A DNA stretch of 64,000 nt from Fulverythrobacter ferritrahens (GCF_020539485.1 NZ_JACDXU010000002.1:248001-312000); one strand, 5' to 3'; shown: positions 1 through 9,690, counted from the stretch's first letter. Made by a program: numbers and translations. Notes: generated by a model from the letters alone, not told the origin.

Positions 1-117
1 AAGTTCCCCCCAATGGGCCTTTTCACCGTCGACCTTTATCGTTCCTTCGCAATCGGCTTTGGCATCGGGGGAGTGGTTTTCGCGATCGCAGTCGCAAGCC
101 AGAACCTGATAGCGTGA
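1..117 (+). CDS. C-terminal end of an unidentified membrane protein (partial)
   Basis: Frame 1 is open from the first base and stops at TGA 115-117, giving 38 residues of a truncated protein. The tail is hydrophobic and glycine-rich (AIGFGIGGVVFAIAVAS), compatible with one last transmembrane helix. The stop shares its last base with the ATG of the msrA gene downstream, which suggests translational coupling and an operon. The family cannot be named from this fragment. Confidence 0.5.
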   Translation, partial: KFPPMGLFTVDLYRSFAIGFGIGGVVFAIAVASQNLIA

Positions 118-800
118 TGAGCCAGAAGAAACCCGCCAGAACCCTTCTTTTCGCAGCATCGCTGCTTTTCGCTGCCGCCTGTAGCCAGTCCGCCTTCGCG
201 GAAGAGGCCGTGCTGGCGCCAGCGCCCAAGGTTACCTCCAGCGAAAGCGGCAAACAGACCGCGATTTTTGCCGGGGGCTGCTTCTGGGGGATCGAGGGGG
301 TGTTCAGCCACCTCAAGGGCGTGTCCAGCGCGGTTTCGGGTTATCACGGCGGCAGCAAGGCAGATGCAGCCTATTCCAGGGTGAGCGACGGCAATACCGG
401 CCATGCCGAAGCGGTGAAGGTCACCTATGATCCCAAAGTGATCCGTTATGACCAGCTTCTGCGCGTATTCTTCTCTGTCGGCGCAGATCCCACCACACTC
501 AATTATCAGGGCCCCGATCGCGGCACCCAATATCGCAGCGCGCTGGTTCCGCTGAACGCCGAACAGGCAAAGGTGGCCAGGGCCTATCTGGCGCAGATGG
601 GCAAGTCCGGCGTGTGGAAGGCCCCGATCGTCACGAAGATCGAGGCTTACAAGGCCTTCTACCCGGCTGAACAGCACCATCAGGATTTCATGCTGCGCAA
701 TCCCAATCAGGGCTACATCGTCCGGTGGGACAAGCCTAAGGTCGCCGCGCTGAAGAAGATGTTCCCCGGCCTTTACAGCCCCACTTTCAAGACCGGCTGA
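117..800 (+). CDS. msrA: peptide-methionine (S)-S-oxide reductase MsrA, exported
   Basis: Reduces methionine-S-sulfoxide in proteins and free methionine. The signature GCFWG lies at about residues 54-58, with Cys55 as the catalytic cysteine. An N-terminal hydrophobic segment (about residues 8-28, ending SAFA-EE) predicts export, so it probably repairs periplasmic or envelope proteins. The only other cysteine is Cys22 inside the signal region; there are no C-terminal resolving cysteines, so the mature enzyme looks like a 1-Cys type. The start could be GTG 114 or ATG 117; I chose the ATG, which overlaps the upstream stop by one base. The motif context and length fit the family well. Confidence 0.93.
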   Translation: MSQKKPARTLLFAASLLFAAACSQSAFAEEAVLAPAPKVTSSESGKQTAIFAGGCFWGIEGVFSHLKGVSSAVSGYHGGSKADAAYSRVSDGNTGHAEAVKVTYDPKVIRYDQLLRVFFSVGADPTTLNYQGPDRGTQYRSALVPLNAEQAKVARAYLAQMGKSGVWKAPIVTKIEAYKAFYPAEQHHQDFMLRNPNQGYIVRWDKPKVAALKKMFPGLYSPTFKTG

Positions 801-859
801 ACACCTGGCTGCCTTTGCGAATGATTGCGGCGGAAGGTACCTGCCCCTATATCCCGCCC

Positions 860-1321
860 ATGGCCGTGCATCATCATCACGAACATTCTGGCGCCAAGCT
901 GACTGATGCGGCACGTGCCGCGCTGACGCAGGCGGGCGAACAGTGGACCGAAATGCGTGCCGATGTGTTTCACGCACTGGCCGCCTATGACAGACCCGCT
1001 TCTGCTTATGATATTGCGGAAAGCCTCTCGCGCAGCAGGGGCAAGCGTGTCGCCGCCAACAGCGTCTATCGCATCCTCGATCTGTTTGTGCGCACGAATC
1101 TGGCCAACCGGATCGAAAGCGCCAATGCCTATCTGGCCAACACCCACCCTGGCTGCCGCCATGATTGCATCTTCCTGATCTGCGACAAATGCGGGCTTGC
1201 CGCCCATTTCGACGATGATCGGATCACCGACAGCCTGCGGGATGCCGGGCACAGGAACGGCTTTGCGGATGTTCGCCCGGTGGTGGAATTGCGTGGCCTC
1301 TGCAACAGCTGCGCTGCCTGA
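860..1321 (+). CDS. Fur-family metalloregulator, Zur-like
   Basis: A 153-residue Fur superfamily repressor: N-terminal winged helix (SVYRILDLFV recognition region) followed by a dimerisation/metal domain with two CxxC pairs (CDKC and CNSC), the structural zinc site of Zur/Fur proteins. The N terminus is His-rich (HHHHEH), which may bind metal. The protein is more like alphaproteobacterial Zur than iron Fur, but metal specificity cannot be settled here. The start is uncertain: TTG 815 and ATG 821 are in frame upstream, but ATG 860 directly precedes the His-rich segment and gives a normal length. It lies 59 bp after msrA on the same strand. Confidence 0.82.
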   Translation: MAVHHHHEHSGAKLTDAARAALTQAGEQWTEMRADVFHALAAYDRPASAYDIAESLSRSRGKRVAANSVYRILDLFVRTNLANRIESANAYLANTHPGCRHDCIFLICDKCGLAAHFDDDRITDSLRDAGHRNGFADVRPVVELRGLCNSCAA

Positions 1322-1425
1322 GCAGTGCCCGGATTTCGAGCGATCAGCCGCGCTGAATTTGCCCGATGGTGAGTAACAGTCAGCAAGCGTTCGACAGCGC
1401 ATTGACCTTGGAGTAACAGGGGCCG

Positions 1426-3348
1426 ATGTCCAATCCTCCCGCTACACCGCTGCTCGACACGGTCGATATTCCTGCCGATCTCCGCAAGTTGAAGCCAGGG
1501 CAATTGCGCCAGCTGGCGGATGAATTGCGGCAGGAGATGATTTCCGCCGTCGGTTCGACAGGCGGCCATCTCGGCTCGGGCCTCGGCGTTGTCGAGCTGA
1601 CCGTGGCTATCCATTACGTGTTCAACACGCCGGATGATAGGCTGATCTGGGACGTGGGCCATCAGGCCTATCCGCACAAGATCATCACCGGTCGCCGGGA
1701 CCGTATCCGCACATTGCGCCAGGGCGGCGGGCTTTCCGGCTTTACCAAGCGCAGCGAAAGCGAATACGATCCGTTCGGCGCGGCGCATTCCTCCACCTCG
1801 ATTTCCGCGGGGCTGGGCTTTGCCATCGCCAACAAGCTGGCGGACACTCCGGGCAAGGCCATCGCGGTGATCGGCGATGGCGCGATGAGCGCTGGCATGG
1901 CCTATGAGGCGATGAACAACGCGGAAGCCGCCGGCAATCGGCTGGTGGTGATCCTCAACGATAATGACATGTCGATTGCGCCGCCGGTCGGCGGGCTTTC
2001 CGGTTATCTCGCGCGGCTGGTTTCCAGTGCGCAATTTCTCGGCCTGCGCGATCTGGCGAAGAAATTCGCCCGCCGCCTGCCCGCCCCGCTGCACCGCGCC
2101 GCCAAGAAGACGGACGAATTCGCACGCGGCATGGCAATGGGCGGCACTCTGTTCGAGGAACTGGGCTTCTATTACGTCGGCCCCATCGACGGGCATGATC
2201 TGGACCAGCTGGTGCCGGTGCTGGAAAATGTGCGCGATGCGGCTGAGGGACCCTGTCTCGTCCATGTCGTGACGCAGAAGGGCAAGGGCTATGCCCCGGC
2301 CGAACAGAGTGCCGACAAATATCACGGCGTCCAGAAGTTCGACGTCATCACCGGAGAACAGAAGAAAAGTGCAGGCGGCCCGCCCAGCTATACCGGGGTT
2401 TTCGCCCAAGCGCTGATGGCCGAAGCCGCGAAGGACAGCCGGATCTGCGCGATCACGGCGGCCATGCCTTCAGGCACCGGGCTGGACAAGTTCGGACAGG
2501 CTTTCCCCGACCGCACTTTCGATGTCGGCATTGCGGAACAGCACGCCGTTACCTTCGCCGCCGGGCTTGCGGCACAGGGCATGAAGCCTTTCTGCGCGAT
2601 CTATTCCACCTTCCTGCAGCGCGCCTATGATCAGGTTGTGCATGATGTGGCGATCCAGAACCTGCCCGTGCGCTTCGCCATCGATCGTGCCGGGCTGGTT
2701 GGCGCCGACGGGGCGACCCATGCGGGCAGCTTTGACGTCACCTATCTCGCCAGCCTGCCCAATTTCGTGGTGATGGCCGCCGCCGATGAGGCGGAATTGG
2801 TTCACATGACGCATACCGCCGCCTGCTATGACGATGGCCCCATTGCCTTCCGCTATCCGCGCGGTAATGGCGTGGGCGTGCCGCTGCCCGAGGTTCCGCA
2901 GATGCTGGAAATCGGCAAGGGCCGCGTGGTGCGCGAAGGGACCAAGATCGCCTTGCTTTCTCTCGGCACACGCCTTGCGGAAGCGCTCAAGGCGGCCGAC
3001 CAGCTGGAGGCCAGGGGCCTTTCCACCACGGTGGCCGATCTGCGCTTCGCCAAGCCGCTGGACAGCGAGCTGATCCGCCGCCTGATCGCCACGCATGAAG
3101 TGGTGGTAACGATGGAGGAAGGCTCCATCGGTGGCCTGGGCGCCCATGTGCTGACCATGGCGAGCGACGAGGGGCTGACCGATAGCGGCCTCAAGATCCG
3201 CACCCTGCGCCTGCCGGATATCTTCCAGGATCAGGACGCGCCTGAAAAGCAGTATGACGAGGCGGGCCTCAATGCAGGCGGTATCGTCGATACAGTGCTG
3301 AAGGCGCTGCGGCACAATTCGGCCGGAGTGGAAGAGGCGCGGGCCTGA
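1426..3348 (+). CDS. dxs: 1-deoxy-D-xylulose-5-phosphate synthase
   Basis: Catalyses thiamine-diphosphate-dependent condensation of pyruvate and glyceraldehyde-3-phosphate, the first step of the MEP isoprenoid pathway (precursors for carotenoids, quinones and hopanoids). The 640 residues match the family length. Visible motifs include [11 protein letters not shown] near the N terminus, the ThDP motif [17 protein letters not shown] with downstream NDNDMSI, a transketolase-like central domain ([17 protein letters not shown]) and a C-terminal transketolase domain. It is followed by a terminator-like hairpin and faces a convergent gene. Confidence 0.97.
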   Translation: MSNPPATPLLDTVDIPADLRKLKPGQLRQLADELRQEMISAVGSTGGHLGSGLGVVELTVAIHYVFNTPDDRLIWDVGHQAYPHKIITGRRDRIRTLRQGGGLSGFTKRSESEYDPFGAAHSSTSISAGLGFAIANKLADTPGKAIAVIGDGAMSAGMAYEAMNNAEAAGNRLVVILNDNDMSIAPPVGGLSGYLARLVSSAQFLGLRDLAKKFARRLPAPLHRAAKKTDEFARGMAMGGTLFEELGFYYVGPIDGHDLDQLVPVLENVRDAAEGPCLVHVVTQKGKGYAPAEQSADKYHGVQKFDVITGEQKKSAGGPPSYTGVFAQALMAEAAKDSRICAITAAMPSGTGLDKFGQAFPDRTFDVGIAEQHAVTFAAGLAAQGMKPFCAIYSTFLQRAYDQVVHDVAIQNLPVRFAIDRAGLVGADGATHAGSFDVTYLASLPNFVVMAAADEAELVHMTHTAACYDDGPIAFRYPRGNGVGVPLPEVPQMLEIGKGRVVREGTKIALLSLGTRLAEALKAADQLEARGLSTTVADLRFAKPLDSELIRRLIATHEVVVTMEEGSIGGLGAHVLTMASDEGLTDSGLKIRTLRLPDIFQDQDAPEKQYDEAGLNAGGIVDTVLKALRHNSAGVEEARA

Positions 3349-3369
3349 GCCGGGGCCTCTTCCGCTTTT
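3330..3369 (+). terminator. probable rho-independent terminator of dxs
   Basis: A 9-bp perfect stem (GGAAGAGGC at 3330-3338 with GCCTCTTCC at 3355-3363) is followed by GC and TTTT at 3366-3369. The 5' arm overlaps the last codons of dxs. Confidence 0.65.
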
Positions 3370-3378
3370 CCCGTTACA

Positions 3379-4365
3379 TCAGCTGTAGTTACGGCCACCC
3401 TGGCTTCTGGAGAATTTCCGGACGAGAGATTTGCCCAGTTCCCGCATGGGTTCCGGGGCGTTGGCGATGATTTGCTGCTTGAGCGACAGCTTCACACCCT
3501 TGTGAAGGCCACTGCCCACCATTGAGCGAATGTCCATTTCTTCCCACTGGGCCTGGGGAAGCTTCACCTTCTCGTACCACAGATTGCCGTATAGCTGCGT
3601 GCGCTGCCCCTGAAGATGGTCATAGTCAGCTTTGACGCCATGCATCGTGGAATCGGACGGGGAGAAAATGACGATCGAATTGTTCTGGGTCTGCGTGGAC
3701 ACGGTTTCGCACCAGTCCCAGGGGACCCAGCCCCGATCGATATCCGGATTGCCCTCCCAGAACGCACGCACATATTCATAGCCGGGCTTGAAGCGCAGAT
3801 ATTGCGTATGATGCTCCAGTTCTTCCGACCTTTCATGGGCGTTAATATTGACCATAAAGGTTGCTGCTTTACGCCGAATATCGGGATGCGGGCTGATTTC
3901 GTAGCCGTCCAGATACTTCTGGATGCCCGAATCGACCACGCATCGTTCGAACGGAATATCGAAGCGACGCGCCATTGCGCGATTGAACGCGTCCCCTTCG
4001 ATGAAGGCTTTCAGTTCAAGTAATATGTCGGATTTCGGCTCGTTCAGGCGCAGCGTCATCCCGAAGCCTTCGCATGCCGAATGCTTGTTCTGAGTATCCT
4101 TTCCGGACCTGCGCCATTCAAGATAGGCGTTCTTGTCCGTAACCGCGCCGGGGAAAGGTATCGCGCGATAACCGATGTCGAAAAGTTGGTCGAGCATCTG
4201 AGAATCGTCCTTTGCAGGAGCGACCTTGATCTCAGAGCTACTAATAATCTCGGCGAAATCTTCCTTCGAAAAGAAATCGTTAATCAAGATGTGAGGGAAA
4301 GGATCTTCTGTAAATGGCGCTTCGTCAATCTTTTCGATCAGATAATCGAATCTGTTGTTACCCAT
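3379..4365 (-). CDS. 2OG-Fe(II) oxygenase-like protein
   Basis: A 328-residue soluble protein resembling prolyl-4-hydroxylase-type 2-oxoglutarate/iron oxygenases. Candidate iron ligands are the HxD in SPHPDIRRK and the distal His in STMHGVKAD, with a downstream arginine (GQRTQLYGN) as a candidate 2OG contact. No signal peptide. It is convergent with dxs and separated from the amidohydrolase genes by about 105 AT-rich bases. By eye its base composition is less GC-rich than its neighbours, which could mean acquisition. Relatives often sit near surface polysaccharide or peptide-modification genes, but nothing here fixes the substrate. Confidence 0.65.
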   Translation of the reverse strand: MGNNRFDYLIEKIDEAPFTEDPFPHILINDFFSKEDFAEIISSSEIKVAPAKDDSQMLDQLFDIGYRAIPFPGAVTDKNAYLEWRRSGKDTQNKHSACEGFGMTLRLNEPKSDILLELKAFIEGDAFNRAMARRFDIPFERCVVDSGIQKYLDGYEISPHPDIRRKAATFMVNINAHERSEELEHHTQYLRFKPGYEYVRAFWEGNPDIDRGWVPWDWCETVSTQTQNNSIVIFSPSDSTMHGVKADYDHLQGQRTQLYGNLWYEKVKLPQAQWEEMDIRSMVGSGLHKGVKLSLKQQIIANAPEPMRELGKSLVRKFSRSQGGRNYS

Positions 4366-4470
4366 TTCTGCCCCCTGAAAGTTACGACGGCAGCCCCCGC
4401 TATCGTCGCTGAAGAATTAACGCTGCCGGCGGATATGCGTTAACCTTTGAGGCTATGCAACGGGGTTGAG

Positions 4471-5760
4471 CTACCATTCGTAAGCTTTGGGTAAGGCTCC
4501 TTCCTGGGGTGTCCGATAGCGGTCTCGCAGCTTGGTCTGGTGGCTTTCCAGCGGCTGTTCCACCCCATCCACGAAGACGCGCATCGGGGCGGAGCTGAGC
4601 TCCAGCGGATCGCCATTCCAGATCACCACATCGCCCGTCGCTCCAGCCTTGAGCACGCCCATGCCAGGCATGCCGCTGATCTCGGCCGGGACGGAGCTGA
4701 TCGCCGCGAAGGCTGCGCCCCAGCTCAGTCCGCTGGCGCCGGGCAGCTTCGTCAGCGCAACCAGATTGCCTGCCTGCTGCGGGGCATAACGCGGCTGGTT
4801 CATGTCGAAGAAGCGGCCGATGGCTACTTTCACCCCGGCAGCATGCATCCGCCCGACGTTGGACTGGGTCGCCGCCAGCTGCTCGAACTGGGCGGGCAGG
4901 TCGTTCAGCGCATTGGCGATCACTGGCACTTTCGCCGCCGCGATTTCCTTGGCCACCATCCAGCCTTCGCTTGCCCCGGCCAGGACGAGATCGAGCTTCG
5001 GGAAATCCTGCCGCAGTTTCAGCACTGCCAGAATATCGGCCGCGCGCTCCACATGGACGTAAAGTGGCTGGCGGCCTTCCACTACCGGGATCAGCGCGGC
5101 GGCATCGGGCCGGTTGAGCAATGCATCGTCATTCCGGCCGTTGCGCCCGGCCAGATCCTGCGCTTCGGCAAGGGCATTGCGGAAGGTGACATAGGCCGCC
5201 GTCCGGCTGCCCCCGGCCAGCGCCCCGCCACCTTCGCCCAGTTCGACATATTGGAAAGCGCGCGGCTTCACCAGTGCTTCGCTGTCGGAGCCAAGGTCGA
5301 TTACCGCGCCCTGCCCGGCGAAGATCGCATTGCCTGAACGTGGAAAGACGCTGGCCCGCGTCACCCCGCCCGCGCGGCTGACCTTGATGTTCTGCGCCAG
5401 CGGGTTGACCACCGGGGAAATGTCCAGCGCGGCGCTAAATATGGCTTTGTCGGCGCTGACATCGCGGCTTTGCTCCACCGCATCGACATCGTACAGGCCA
5501 AGATCGGTGAGGGCGGAGAACAGGCCGGGCGTCACCCATTTACCAGTGCCGTCAATCTGTTCCACGCCCTGCGGCACGGCAATGCCCTTGCCGACAGCCA
5601 CCACCTTGCCACCGCGTACCACCAATGTGGCATCGTCGATCGGCTCGCTTCCGTCACCCAATGCGACGGTGGCATGGGTGATGGCGAAATCCTGTGCGGC
5701 GGCGGGCGCGGAGAGAGCGAGCGCGGCTGCGGCGGCAAGGAGAGCGGGAAGGCGCGTCAT
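4471..5760 (-). CDS. amidohydrolase-fold protein lacking the metal-binding HxH (probably inactive partner)
   Basis: A 429-residue secreted protein (signal peptide ending PAAAQ) with the composite beta-sandwich and TIM-barrel layout of imidazolonepropionase-like amidohydrolases: TGKWVTPGL at the start of the barrel and a C-terminal GDVVIWNGDPLELS segment. Where family members have an HxH metal motif after PGL, this protein reads FSALTDLGLYD with no histidine, and I see no clear replacement ligands. It overlaps the next upstream gene, an intact amidohydrolase, by 4 bp (ATGA). A structural or regulatory partner of that enzyme is more likely than independent catalysis; that role is inferred. Confidence 0.75.
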   Translation of the reverse strand: MTRLPALLAAAAALALSAPAAAQDFAITHATVALGDGSEPIDDATLVVRGGKVVAVGKGIAVPQGVEQIDGTGKWVTPGLFSALTDLGLYDVDAVEQSRDVSADKAIFSAALDISPVVNPLAQNIKVSRAGGVTRASVFPRSGNAIFAGQGAVIDLGSDSEALVKPRAFQYVELGEGGGALAGGSRTAAYVTFRNALAEAQDLAGRNGRNDDALLNRPDAAALIPVVEGRQPLYVHVERAADILAVLKLRQDFPKLDLVLAGASEGWMVAKEIAAAKVPVIANALNDLPAQFEQLAATQSNVGRMHAAGVKVAIGRFFDMNQPRYAPQQAGNLVALTKLPGASGLSWGAAFAAISSVPAEISGMPGMGVLKAGATGDVVIWNGDPLELSSAPMRVFVDGVEQPLESHQTKLRDRYRTPQEGALPKAYEW

Positions 5761-7160
5761 TTCACGTCTCCTTCACCGGGCTGGCCCAGCTCGAAATCGC
5801 TCACCGGGCGGCGCTGGGGATCGAGCGCATCGAACATCAGCGCGCCATCGATCCAGACCTTTTCCGGCCGTGAATAGACCGACAGCGGATTGCCGTTCCA
5901 CAGCACTACATCGGCCATCTTGCCTGTCTCAAGGCTGCCGGTGACCTTGTCGATGCCCATGGCCTTGGCCGGGTTGAGCGTGAACCAGCCGACCACCTGC
6001 GCATCGGGAAGGTCGATGCCGATCCGCTTGCCCGCAGCCTGGGCCTTGGCGGCTTCCTGATTGAGGCGCTGGATGCCGTTCTCGTCATCCGAATGGATGA
6101 TGACGCAGGCCCCCGCCTGCTGAATCAGCGCGGCATTTTCCGGGATCGCGTCATAGGCTTCCATCTTGAAACCGTACCAATCGGCCCAGACCGCGGAACA
6201 GACATTGGCCTGACGCAGAAGATCGGCGATCTTGTAGCTTTCCACGGCGTGGTGGAAGGCCGTGACCTTATAGCCCATCTCCTTGGCCATATCGAGGACA
6301 AGGGCCATTTCATCCGCGCGATAGCAGTGGTTCTGGACGAGAATTTCGCCATCGAGAACACCAGCAAGGGTTTCCATCGCAAGGTCACGTTCCTTGCGGT
6401 CACCCGCCGCATATTTCTTCGCCTCGAACCAGGTCTTCCGGTTGACCGCGAAATTCCCCATCCGCGTCATCGGCGAACGGCCCTGCCCGCCATAGACGCG
6501 CTTGGGATTTTCGCCGCAGGCCATCTTGAGGCTGTAGGGCGCGCCCGGAAACTTCATGCCCTGCACCGTGCGGCTGTGCACGTTCTTGAGCGTGACGGAG
6601 CGGCCGCCCATCAGATTGCCCGAACCGGGCAGGATCTGCAGCGCAGTAACCCCGCCATTGGCCAATGCGCGCGTGAAACCGGGGTCCTGCGGCCAGACGC
6701 TGTGTTCCGCCCAGACCTGCGGAGTGGCCGGATCGGTCATCTCGTTGCCGTCCTCATGGGAGGCGACCGAAGGGGTGGGATAATCGCCAAGATGGGAGTG
6801 AATGTCGATCACGCCGGGGGTGACGAATTTGCCCGTCCCGTCGATGCGGGAATAGCCTTCTGGAATGGCGAGCGAGGCATTGCCTACCGCGACAACCTTG
6901 CCGTCCGAGAAGAGCACCGTGCCCTTGTCGATCCGGCCGCCTTTGCCGTCAAACACCGTGGCGCCCACCAGCGCAGTCGGCGCGCCGGGATAGGCTTGAT
7001 AGGTGGAGGGATAGGGCTGATCTTTCACCTCGGACTTGCTGGCGGTGGTCGCTGCGGGCGGGGCGCCGGCGCTTTTGACCCCGCCTGTTTCCGCGCTGCA
7101 GCCGGCCAGGGCCAGTGCCCCGGCCAGAACTGTGCCGATTGCCCTATTGCGCATCGTCAT
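5757..7160 (-). CDS. lipoprotein amidohydrolase (imidazolonepropionase-like metal-dependent hydrolase)
   Basis: A 467-residue amidohydrolase superfamily enzyme. The N terminus has a lipobox (ALAGC) so it is probably anchored in the envelope. The barrel starts with PGVIDIHSHLG (HxH metal ligands), followed by QNHCYRADE, TAFHHAVE and IHSDDENG, which supply the later His and Asp ligands. The C terminus returns to the sandwich domain (MADVVLWNGNPLSVYS). It lies between a POT peptide transporter (14 bp upstream) and the degenerate amidohydrolase (4-bp overlap). This gene order suggests hydrolysis of small peptides or cyclic amides outside the cytoplasm and uptake of products; the substrate is not shown. 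Confidence 0.85.
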   Translation of the reverse strand: MTMRNRAIGTVLAGALALAGCSAETGGVKSAGAPPAATTASKSEVKDQPYPSTYQAYPGAPTALVGATVFDGKGGRIDKGTVLFSDGKVVAVGNASLAIPEGYSRIDGTGKFVTPGVIDIHSHLGDYPTPSVASHEDGNEMTDPATPQVWAEHSVWPQDPGFTRALANGGVTALQILPGSGNLMGGRSVTLKNVHSRTVQGMKFPGAPYSLKMACGENPKRVYGGQGRSPMTRMGNFAVNRKTWFEAKKYAAGDRKERDLAMETLAGVLDGEILVQNHCYRADEMALVLDMAKEMGYKVTAFHHAVESYKIADLLRQANVCSAVWADWYGFKMEAYDAIPENAALIQQAGACVIIHSDDENGIQRLNQEAAKAQAAGKRIGIDLPDAQVVGWFTLNPAKAMGIDKVTGSLETGKMADVVLWNGNPLSVYSRPEKVWIDGALMFDALDPQRRPVSDFELGQPGEGDVK

Positions 7161-7174
7161 GCCCCGGCTCCGTC

Positions 7175-8746
7175 TCAGTTGGGCTTCGTTGCAGGGTGAA
7201 TGCCCGCCGCTTCCGCTTCGCCCGCTTCCGCCTTGCCCGGCAGATCGTCGCCGATTTGGTCGTCGCTCAGCGTGTCGAGATGCATCAGCTTCTTCACCAG
7301 CGGGCTGACGATCAGCACGCCGAAGCCCACAGCAACCGCGATCCAGCCGATCTGGCTGTAAACGTCGAGAACAACCTGCTGACCTGCGCCTTCGCCGCTG
7401 GCTCGTTCCGAACCCGTGGCTGCTGCGATCAGCCCGGCGGCGAAATTACCGGTGGCTGATGCAAAGAACCAGGTGCCCATGATGAGGCTGGCCATATGGG
7501 CCGGAGCAAGCCGGTTCATGGCCGAAAGCCCGACCGGAGAGAGGCACAGCTCGCCCGTGGTGTGGAGCAGGTAGATCAGGAAGATGAACAGCACCGCCGT
7601 CTTGGCGCCGTCTCCGCCCAGTGCCGCGCCCGCCACCAGCACCAGGAAGCCCGCTCCGAGCTGGATCATGGCGAGGCCGAACTTGGCGGGAGTGGAGGGC
7701 TCCAGCTTGTGGCGGCCCAGCCAGGTCCACAGGGCGGCGAAAAGCGGGCCGAGCAGCACGATGTAAATCGCGTTGATCGACTGGAACATCGATGCCGGTA
7801 CGCCCGAGCGGTCTACATAGCGGTCCGTATAGAGGTTGAGGCTGGAGCCGGCCTGTTCGAATAGTGCCCAGAACAGGATCGAGCCGATGATCAGGAACAT
7901 GGCCGCAAAAATCCGGTCGCGCTCATGCGGGGTGAGCTTGATCACGGCGGTGAGCAGGACATAGCCGACCAGGATCGCACCGGCGATCATCAGCAGCCAG
8001 CCGACAAGATCCTGATACTGAATGAGGAACCAGATCACCGCGACCGAGGCTACGCCGATGGCGTAGATCGACCATTCGCGCGGCTTGGCCAGAGGCGCGG
8101 GCGGCTCGCCCCGGCCCAGCAGCAGCGGCTTGAACACAGTGAACACGATCAGGCCCAGCAGCATGCCGACGCCCGCCGCGCCAAAGCCGTAGCTCCAGCC
8201 ATAGGTCTGGCCCAGATAGCCACACAGCAGCGAGCCGAGCGCGGCGCCCAGATTGATGCCGACATAGAAGATCGTATAGGCGCCATCGCGTCGCACGTCG
8301 GTGCGGGGATAGAGTTGGCCCACGATTACCGAGATATTGGCCTTCAGGAAGCCCGAGCCCACGATGATGAAGGACAGCGCCAGCCAGAAGATGCTGAGGC
8401 TGGTCGCATCCTGCCCGCCGTCCCCTTCGAAGCCCATCAGGAAGTGGCCGAAGGTCAGCAATACTGCGCCATAGGCCACGGCCTTGCGCTGACCCAGATA
8501 GCGGTCGGCCAGATAGCCACCCAGCACGGGGGTGATGTAGACCAGCGCCGTATAGGCACCGTAGATTACGCCGGATTGGCTATCCGAGAAGAGCCAGTGC
8601 TGCGTCAGGTAGAAGATCAGGAGGGCGCGCATCCCGTAATAGGAAAAGCGTTCCCACATCTCGGCGAAGAACAGGACGAAAAGCCCTTTCGGATGCCCCA
8701 GGAAGGTTCCGTGGGCATCTCCGCTTTCCGCATATTGGCTGGCCAT
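7175..8746 (-). CDS. POT/PTR-family proton-coupled peptide transporter
   Basis: A 523-residue inner-membrane protein of the proton-dependent oligopeptide transporter branch of MFS. Diagnostic features are the N-terminal EMWERFSYYGMRALL motif (helix 1 ExxER-type), GGYLADRYLGQRK in the helix 2-3 loop, and many hydrophobic helices. It should import di- and tripeptides. I chose ATG 8746 (protein MASQYAESG) because GGGGA lies about 10 nt upstream; in-frame starts at 8785 and 8770 are possible. It heads a leftward operon with two amidohydrolases and is divergent from a GntR-type regulator 200 bp away. Confidence 0.9.
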   Translation of the reverse strand: MASQYAESGDAHGTFLGHPKGLFVLFFAEMWERFSYYGMRALLIFYLTQHWLFSDSQSGVIYGAYTALVYITPVLGGYLADRYLGQRKAVAYGAVLLTFGHFLMGFEGDGGQDATSLSIFWLALSFIIVGSGFLKANISVIVGQLYPRTDVRRDGAYTIFYVGINLGAALGSLLCGYLGQTYGWSYGFGAAGVGMLLGLIVFTVFKPLLLGRGEPPAPLAKPREWSIYAIGVASVAVIWFLIQYQDLVGWLLMIAGAILVGYVLLTAVIKLTPHERDRIFAAMFLIIGSILFWALFEQAGSSLNLYTDRYVDRSGVPASMFQSINAIYIVLLGPLFAALWTWLGRHKLEPSTPAKFGLAMIQLGAGFLVLVAGAALGGDGAKTAVLFIFLIYLLHTTGELCLSPVGLSAMNRLAPAHMASLIMGTWFFASATGNFAAGLIAAATGSERASGEGAGQQVVLDVYSQIGWIAVAVGFGVLIVSPLVKKLMHLDTLSDDQIGDDLPGKAEAGEAEAAGIHPATKPN

Positions 8747-8946
8747 TGGCGCTTGGTCCCCATGTATCATGCGTCTGCCGGGCAATCCCGGTCTGGCGAA
8801 TGGGGTACCCTACTCGAAAAGGCGGGCTTGTGAAGCAGGCTTGTTGCATTCGTAACCGAATTGCGACCGGTTGGCTGCTTGACGTGCCGCGCTGTATTAT
8901 GGCACTGATGCACCTTGCGCTTTGCAGCGAATTCCAGGGACAGACC

Positions 8947-9288
8947 ATGTCGCAAGCCACTCGGCCCGTTTACCTGAAACTGCGCGACCTGATCGCCGCG
9001 GCGATCATGGATGGGCGTTATGCGGAAGGGGAGATGCTGCCCTCGGTCCGCGCTTTTGCGGCTGAACAGCACGCCAACCCGCTCACCGTGGCCAAGGCTT
9101 ATCAACAGTTCCAGGTCGATGGACTGGTCGAAGTGCAGCGCGGAGTGGGAATGTTCGTGGTGCGCGGCGCGGCGGAAAAGCTCCGCCGGGCTGAACGCGA
9201 ACTGTTCCTTGCGCAGGAATGGCCGGAAATCCGCGCCCGGATGCGGCGGCTGGGCCTGGCTGTCACGGATTTGCTGAGCGAGGTGTGA
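8947..9288 (+). CDS. GntR-family regulator, short YtrA type
   Basis: A 113-residue regulator: a GntR winged helix over about residues 8-75 (RPVYLKLRDLI, PSVRAFAAEQHANPLTVAKAY, GVGMFVV) and only about 40 residues of helical tail, as in the YtrA subfamily. ATG 8947 has AGGGA about 8 nt upstream; longer in-frame starts back to 8746 would add a non-homologous extension. YtrA-type proteins usually repress adjacent transporter genes, so the divergent POT-amidohydrolase operon is a reasonable target, but I did not identify an operator. Confidence 0.85.
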   Translation: MSQATRPVYLKLRDLIAAAIMDGRYAEGEMLPSVRAFAAEQHANPLTVAKAYQQFQVDGLVEVQRGVGMFVVRGAAEKLRRAERELFLAQEWPEIRARMRRLGLAVTDLLSEV

Positions 9289-9411
9289 CCGGGACTTGTC
9301 CCGATCATGTCCATTGGTGCATTCCTTTGACCTAGCGCATTGCACTTGCGCCCTGCCTCTGGCAATTTTGCTTCTTGGCGCATCAGGCGCCATGCCCGAG
9401 GGGGTGCAACG

Positions 9412-9690
9412 ATGATCAGATCTGAATTGCTGCAGGTGCTGGCCAAGGACAATTCCGAGCTGCGCGCTGACGAGATCGAGCAGGTCGTCGATATTTTCTT
9501 CGACGAAATCGCCCAGAGACTGGCCGAAGGCGGCCGTGTGGAATTACGCGGCTTCGGCGCGTTCTCGACGCGCCAACGCGAAGCTCGCACCGGGCGCAAT
9601 CCGCGCAGCGGGGAAGCGGTGACCGTGCCGTCCAAGCGTGTGCCCTATTTCAAGCCGGGCAAGGAAATCCGCGAGCGCCTTAACAAATAA
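9412..9690 (+). CDS. ihfB: integration host factor subunit beta
   Basis: A 92-residue DNA-bending protein of the HU/IHF family. It shows the conserved RGFGAFS segment, the beta-arm RTGRNPRSGE with the intercalating proline at about 65, and the end KRVPYFKPGKEIRE. These match IhfB better than HU or IhfA. Start ATG 9412 follows GGGGGTG. It acts with IhfA in nucleoid structure, replication and regulation of many promoters. Confidence 0.93.
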   Translation: MIRSELLQVLAKDNSELRADEIEQVVDIFFDEIAQRLAEGGRVELRGFGAFSTRQREARTGRNPRSGEAVTVPSKRVPYFKPGKEIRERLNK

